Positions 60,261 through 64,000 of a stretch of 64,000 bases of DNA are shown here, in pieces. Under the pieces are notes generated by a model. It was not told the origin of the DNA, did no database searches, and was given only the letters and a program-made list of their open reading frames with translations. The stretch is taken from NCBI RefSeq assembly GCF_030704535.1, contig NC_081807.1, positions 9,636,001 through 9,700,000 on the forward strand, given 5' to 3'. The position numbers were made by a program, and so were the translations under genes. This DNA comes from Vitis vinifera. Its lineage: Eukaryota > Streptophyta > Magnoliopsida > Vitales > Vitaceae. The first letter of the stretch is position 1, and each line of letters begins with the position of its first letter.

Positions 60261-61916
60261 AACCAATATTCCAATAGGATAACACCTAGAGGGAGATGGA
60301 TAGGTGATTTTTAAAGAATATAATATATGCATTGAAAATTTTAGCTCAATTAAACCTGTGAGAGAGATTTAAATCTTTTTAACTCAATTGAATCCTAGTA
60401 GATTGAAGATAATCAATGAAAATTCAATGATACACAAGAAACAAATAAATAAAGATTTTTACGTGAAAAACCTTCACACTAACTGTGGAGATAAAAAACC
60501 ATGAGGTCTAAAACCTTAAATCAATCATCCATTATGTGATATCATAACACATAGATTTACATGGTTGCTTACCCTAAGACTTACTCTCTAATACCTATAT
60601 CATGATCCACATCCGCAATGCAATACCTCAAATGCTTCAATGTATTCGCCTTAACTTTTAAGGGGATGTAGATCTTTCAACAACCCAAAATTCGAATATA
60701 CAAATTATTGAGAGCTTTTGGGAATGATAAGGCAAGCTAGGGTTTTTCTCAATAAAAGCATCCAACCTTAAAACACATTTAGGTAAGGTATATATAAGCC
60801 TAAGAACCTAAAGAGTTGGAAATGAAATTTTGTTAAAAAATAAAATCTCAAAGTTCCAAAAATTAATGAAGACATTTTAGTTCAATTTTAAAAATTCCGA
60901 TCTAACGTTACCTTATAAAAAAAAACAACTTACCATTACTCAAACCTTTTTAGATTTACTTGTGATGGTTTGGTTGATTAAACAACTATCTCAAATCTTC
61001 AATAAAGAGTAAGTCATCTTCTAAAAGAATCCTATGTCAAAATGAAAAAGAACAATATTGCCAACAAAAACAAAAAAACATAATGTCCTAACACAATAGC
61101 CATATGAATTTAAATTGGAAGTGTCTCAATCTTGACAATGTAGACCATAAGTTTTTCTTTTGTTTTAGGGCCCATGGATCCGCTTTTCAGTTTTGTGTTT
61201 CTAGAAAAGGGAATTGGTTTATCCATGTGTTCATAACATCTAGATTTGATCCAAGCATTAAATAACCTTGACATATTTGTTTTCATTATATCCCAATGTT
61301 TGTTTAGGAACTTTAACATCCCCTAATGTTTAAAACCATTTTCTTTAACTTATAGTTTGATGATTTTGAATTAAATTCCCTCAAATTCTCAATATCAACA
61401 TTTTAATATGCACCAACCTAGCATATGCACTAGCATTGAACATGCTAAAAGCATTTTCCTTTCCTTTCATTTTTTCATGTTCTTCTTTGAGAGAACTCTA
61501 CCAAAGTTCTCCTTAATATTTTAGGAACAATATGTATAGCTTATGGCTTGGTATTTATTTGAAATGATTACAACGTCTATATCCTTCATGGCTACCTTCA
61601 CAATTTTTAAAAACTATAATCAATCATTATAATTTACTTAGTCAAAATACATCATAGACTAGAGGGAACATGTTAGAATTAGCACTATCATATATTGTTG
61701 TTAGTTGTTACAAATAATGCACATTTATATATTTTGCTTAAATGTAAAGGATTGATATAATTAGCCTACATTGTGTTGTAAAACCTTGTAAGAAATGCAA
61801 AAAATTAAAGAAATGACCATCTACTATTTGTGTTAGTTTTAAATTTGAATTCAAATTTGTTTCCATAAGACACTCATAAAACCAAGGTAACAAGTTGTAA
61901 GAGTTTGCCGAAACAG
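60261..61916. other. Probable copia LTR remnant and unassigned sequence
   Basis: 60261 onward should be the 5' LTR of the minus copia, judged from its position beside the primer site, with an unknown right end. 60900-61916 has no recognised feature. The minus frame at 61319-61110 (69 residues) matches nothing I know. Confidence 0.4.
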
Positions 61917-61919
61917 TAA

Positions 61920-63388
61920 GAGCATGTTTGGTTAATGTTTTCAAGAACTATTTTCTTTTCTTGAAAACAAAAAACACCAAAAACTCGTTTGGTAAGGGAA
62001 ATGATTTTTATTTTTGTGTTCCTCGTGTTCTCAAAATGTTTCTTTTTAGAGAACAAAAAAAACTTGGCTTACTTGTTTTTTATACTGTTTAAAGAACAAA
62101 AAGAGCATATATGCTCTCTATGTTTTTCCTTAAGTTCTTCTCATTATTCTCATATTCTATGTTCACATATTCTTCCCACCGTTGTTGTCTTCCGGTCATA
62201 GTTATCATCAAAATATTCACTCAAAACTCTATCCCCTCTCATTTTCTTTCCCTCAATTCCACCCACCATCGAAATTTGACCCAAAATCGAAGCAAGAGGT
62301 GAAGGTGGCAAGTGGAGCGAGGTCGTTGCATAGTGGTGGTGCACGCTGCCAACACTACCCTCAAGAATGCTCTTCACTATCAATAGAAAATGGAATTTTG
62401 TATCCCTAATCAAGAGCAAATCTTGAGAACATGTTTGGAGAACATATGCATGTTGTCGTTGCGGGAGATGTTCATACCACTACCAAGGTTAGAGAGGTCA
62501 ACATCTATGGTTGATTTCTTACTATTACAACCAAAGATGATAGAATATGTTTGCATATAATACTTAAAATCCTTTCCTTAGAGTTTAGCAAACCCCGCCT
62601 CCTAGTTATTGTTGTTTCCCATTAATGTCTACAACTTCAAAGCCAATGATTAAGATTTTTTTGGGATGGACCAAACAACAAATTTGGGAATGCAAGTGGG
62701 AAAGGATTGATAGATGAAGTAATAAGCATGTGAAATTGAAAATGGTGAATTGAGGATTTTAATGAATGAGAAATAAATGGGTGAAATTAAAAAAATGGTG
62801 TTATGGAGAAGAAAAACGAAAGGAGATACCATATTAGGTTCAACCCCACCACGATATCTCCATTTTATGGTCTTTATTTTTATCTTTGAGTCTCAATTTA
62901 ATTTGTTGGAATTAATTAATGGTTTGGTTTTGAATTAAATTCATGGAGTCTATCAACTTAATATGTTCTAATCTATATGTGATAAACCCCAATTTAGTTC
63001 GTGAAAGTATTTAGAATGAGGTTTTATATGCTAAATAATTTAAGTACACACATAGAAGGGAAAATAGATTATTGGATTGTTTGAGTGAATTTTGGTTCTC
63101 ACTTTCTTATTTGATGAGAGTCTTGGTGTCTGTGTTGTGATGGTCTCAAATTTGTATCTTTTTTTCAATTTTTCTTATTCAATTTCAAGTTTCAATTGTA
63201 TCTTTTTTATTAACTCAACCAAACATGTTTTTTTTTTAGGACAAAAATTGCTTTTTAGGACAAACTGTTTTTCAAAATTTAGCTATTGAACACAATTTTG
63301 TTTTGAAAACACCAAAAACCGTTCTTAAAAATTGTTCTTAAAAACTGTTTTCTAGAACAATTTTCAAAAACACCAACTAAACATGCCC
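61920..63388. mobile_element. Harbinger-like non-autonomous element, 1469 bp, TAA target duplications
   Basis: It starts GAGCATGTTTGGTTAATG and ends CACCAACTAAACATGCCC, an imperfect inverted pair. TAA stands on both sides (61917-61919 and 63389-63391). This matches PIF/Harbinger-type ends and duplication size. The ~80-bp end regions are made of the same T/A-rich ttttcaagaac/gttcttaaaa words as the other dispersed copies. The inside has no transposase. It includes a GC-richer piece at 62260-62360 without recognised homology. Confidence 0.72.
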
Positions 63389-63391
63389 TAA

Positions 63392-64000
63392 ATTTTTTTT
63401 TTTTTTTTTTTGTGTAATCTCAAGCTTGACTCCAACTCAATATTAACTTATGTTACCTAATGTCCTTGCATTTTTGCCTTTCAAGTGTTTGGAATTGAAC
63501 ATTATTATATTATCAATAATTAATGAACCCAACACACCATCATTAAACCAAAACATGCTATAAAGGTCATTATCATTTCTTAAGGGTACCAAGGGCTTAA
63601 AGGTCAAATTTTATAGTGTATCCAAATGTTGTTTCATTGACATCAATATGTAGTTGCTTATATGCCATTGACATGAATCCTCATATAAAGTTCTATACTC
63701 TGCCCATAATCTACATCTTTGTCCACCTTTGTATGATACTAATCTATAAGGAAACTTTGTTAATTGCCTTCATTTTTTAAAGGAGAATTCTACAATACCT
63801 CCTTCGGTACCATGCCTCCATTTTTTTTCATCCATTGGATGAAAATGATTAAATCTCAGCCATCCAAATAATGAAAAAGAAAAAAAAAATTGAAAAAAAT
63901 TCTAAAAAATTCTACCGGGTACCTCCATAGCCCGTTCTCTCCCCCATCTCTCCTCCTTTTTCCCTTTTTCCCCCCTAATTTGCTCTCTTCCCCTCCATAG
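63392..64000. other. Unassigned sequence to the window end
   Basis: AT-rich, with a T-run at 63392-63411 and a C/T-rich stretch at 63940-63996. No gene or repeat family is recognised. Confidence 0.4.

Overview
The window looks like nuclear DNA of a woody dicot. It is AT-rich, has intron-containing genes, a plastid-targeted enzyme, a PPR gene, and dense layers of LTR retrotransposons, hAT, Harbinger-like and LINE debris. From recall of repeat style I would guess grapevine (Vitis), but no search was run. No prokaryotic features, CRISPR array, rRNA or tRNA gene was recognised.

Layout. 1-15105 is the body and 3' LTR of a large Ty3/gypsy element of the Tat/Ogre type, cut by the left window edge. 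Its gag-pro-pol lies in one frame broken only by four TAG codons. A 3.8-kb 3' region full of tandem repeats follows, including an array of tiny hairpins with one constant loop, and then an LTR of about 4.8 kb. 15106-18201 (minus) is a degenerate multi-exon gene with a Ulp1-like end, disrupted on its 3' side by the gypsy LTR. 18360-19720 is a foldback element with an internal duplication. 20.5 kb holds a fragment of a YqeH-type GTPase gene. 22176-25413 is a solo LTR related to the large gypsy LTR, with 5-bp target duplications. It sits inside an older Tourist-like repeat and carries a broken piece of a DHHC S-acyltransferase gene. 28015-28479 is a second solo LTR with a perfect 5-bp duplication.

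28.6-31.9 kb is a broken hAT transposase gene joined to a 3'-truncated copia element on minus (31.96-35.40 kb). A second broken copia on plus fills 37.3-41.3 kb. 41.3-43.4 kb is AT-rich repeat DNA with a long TA microsatellite.

The host genes are in the right third. 43464-51147 is a six-exon plastid inorganic pyrophosphatase (PPA6-like) whose introns hold LINE tails and a 588-bp transposon with flanking duplications. 53817-55169 is an intronless PPR gene with three site II promoter motifs. 57321-57575 (minus) is a small candidate gene of 84 codons with a GA/CT-repeat leader. The rest (58.2-64 kb) is a decayed copia on minus, a 1.47-kb Harbinger-like element with TAA duplications, and unassigned AT-rich sequence.

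The two clear host genes look intact and independent. Nearly everything else is transposon sequence at different stages of decay. The most unusual structure is the constant-loop hairpin array at 9087-10090, next to a set of repeats that copy the element's own polypurine-tract motif.
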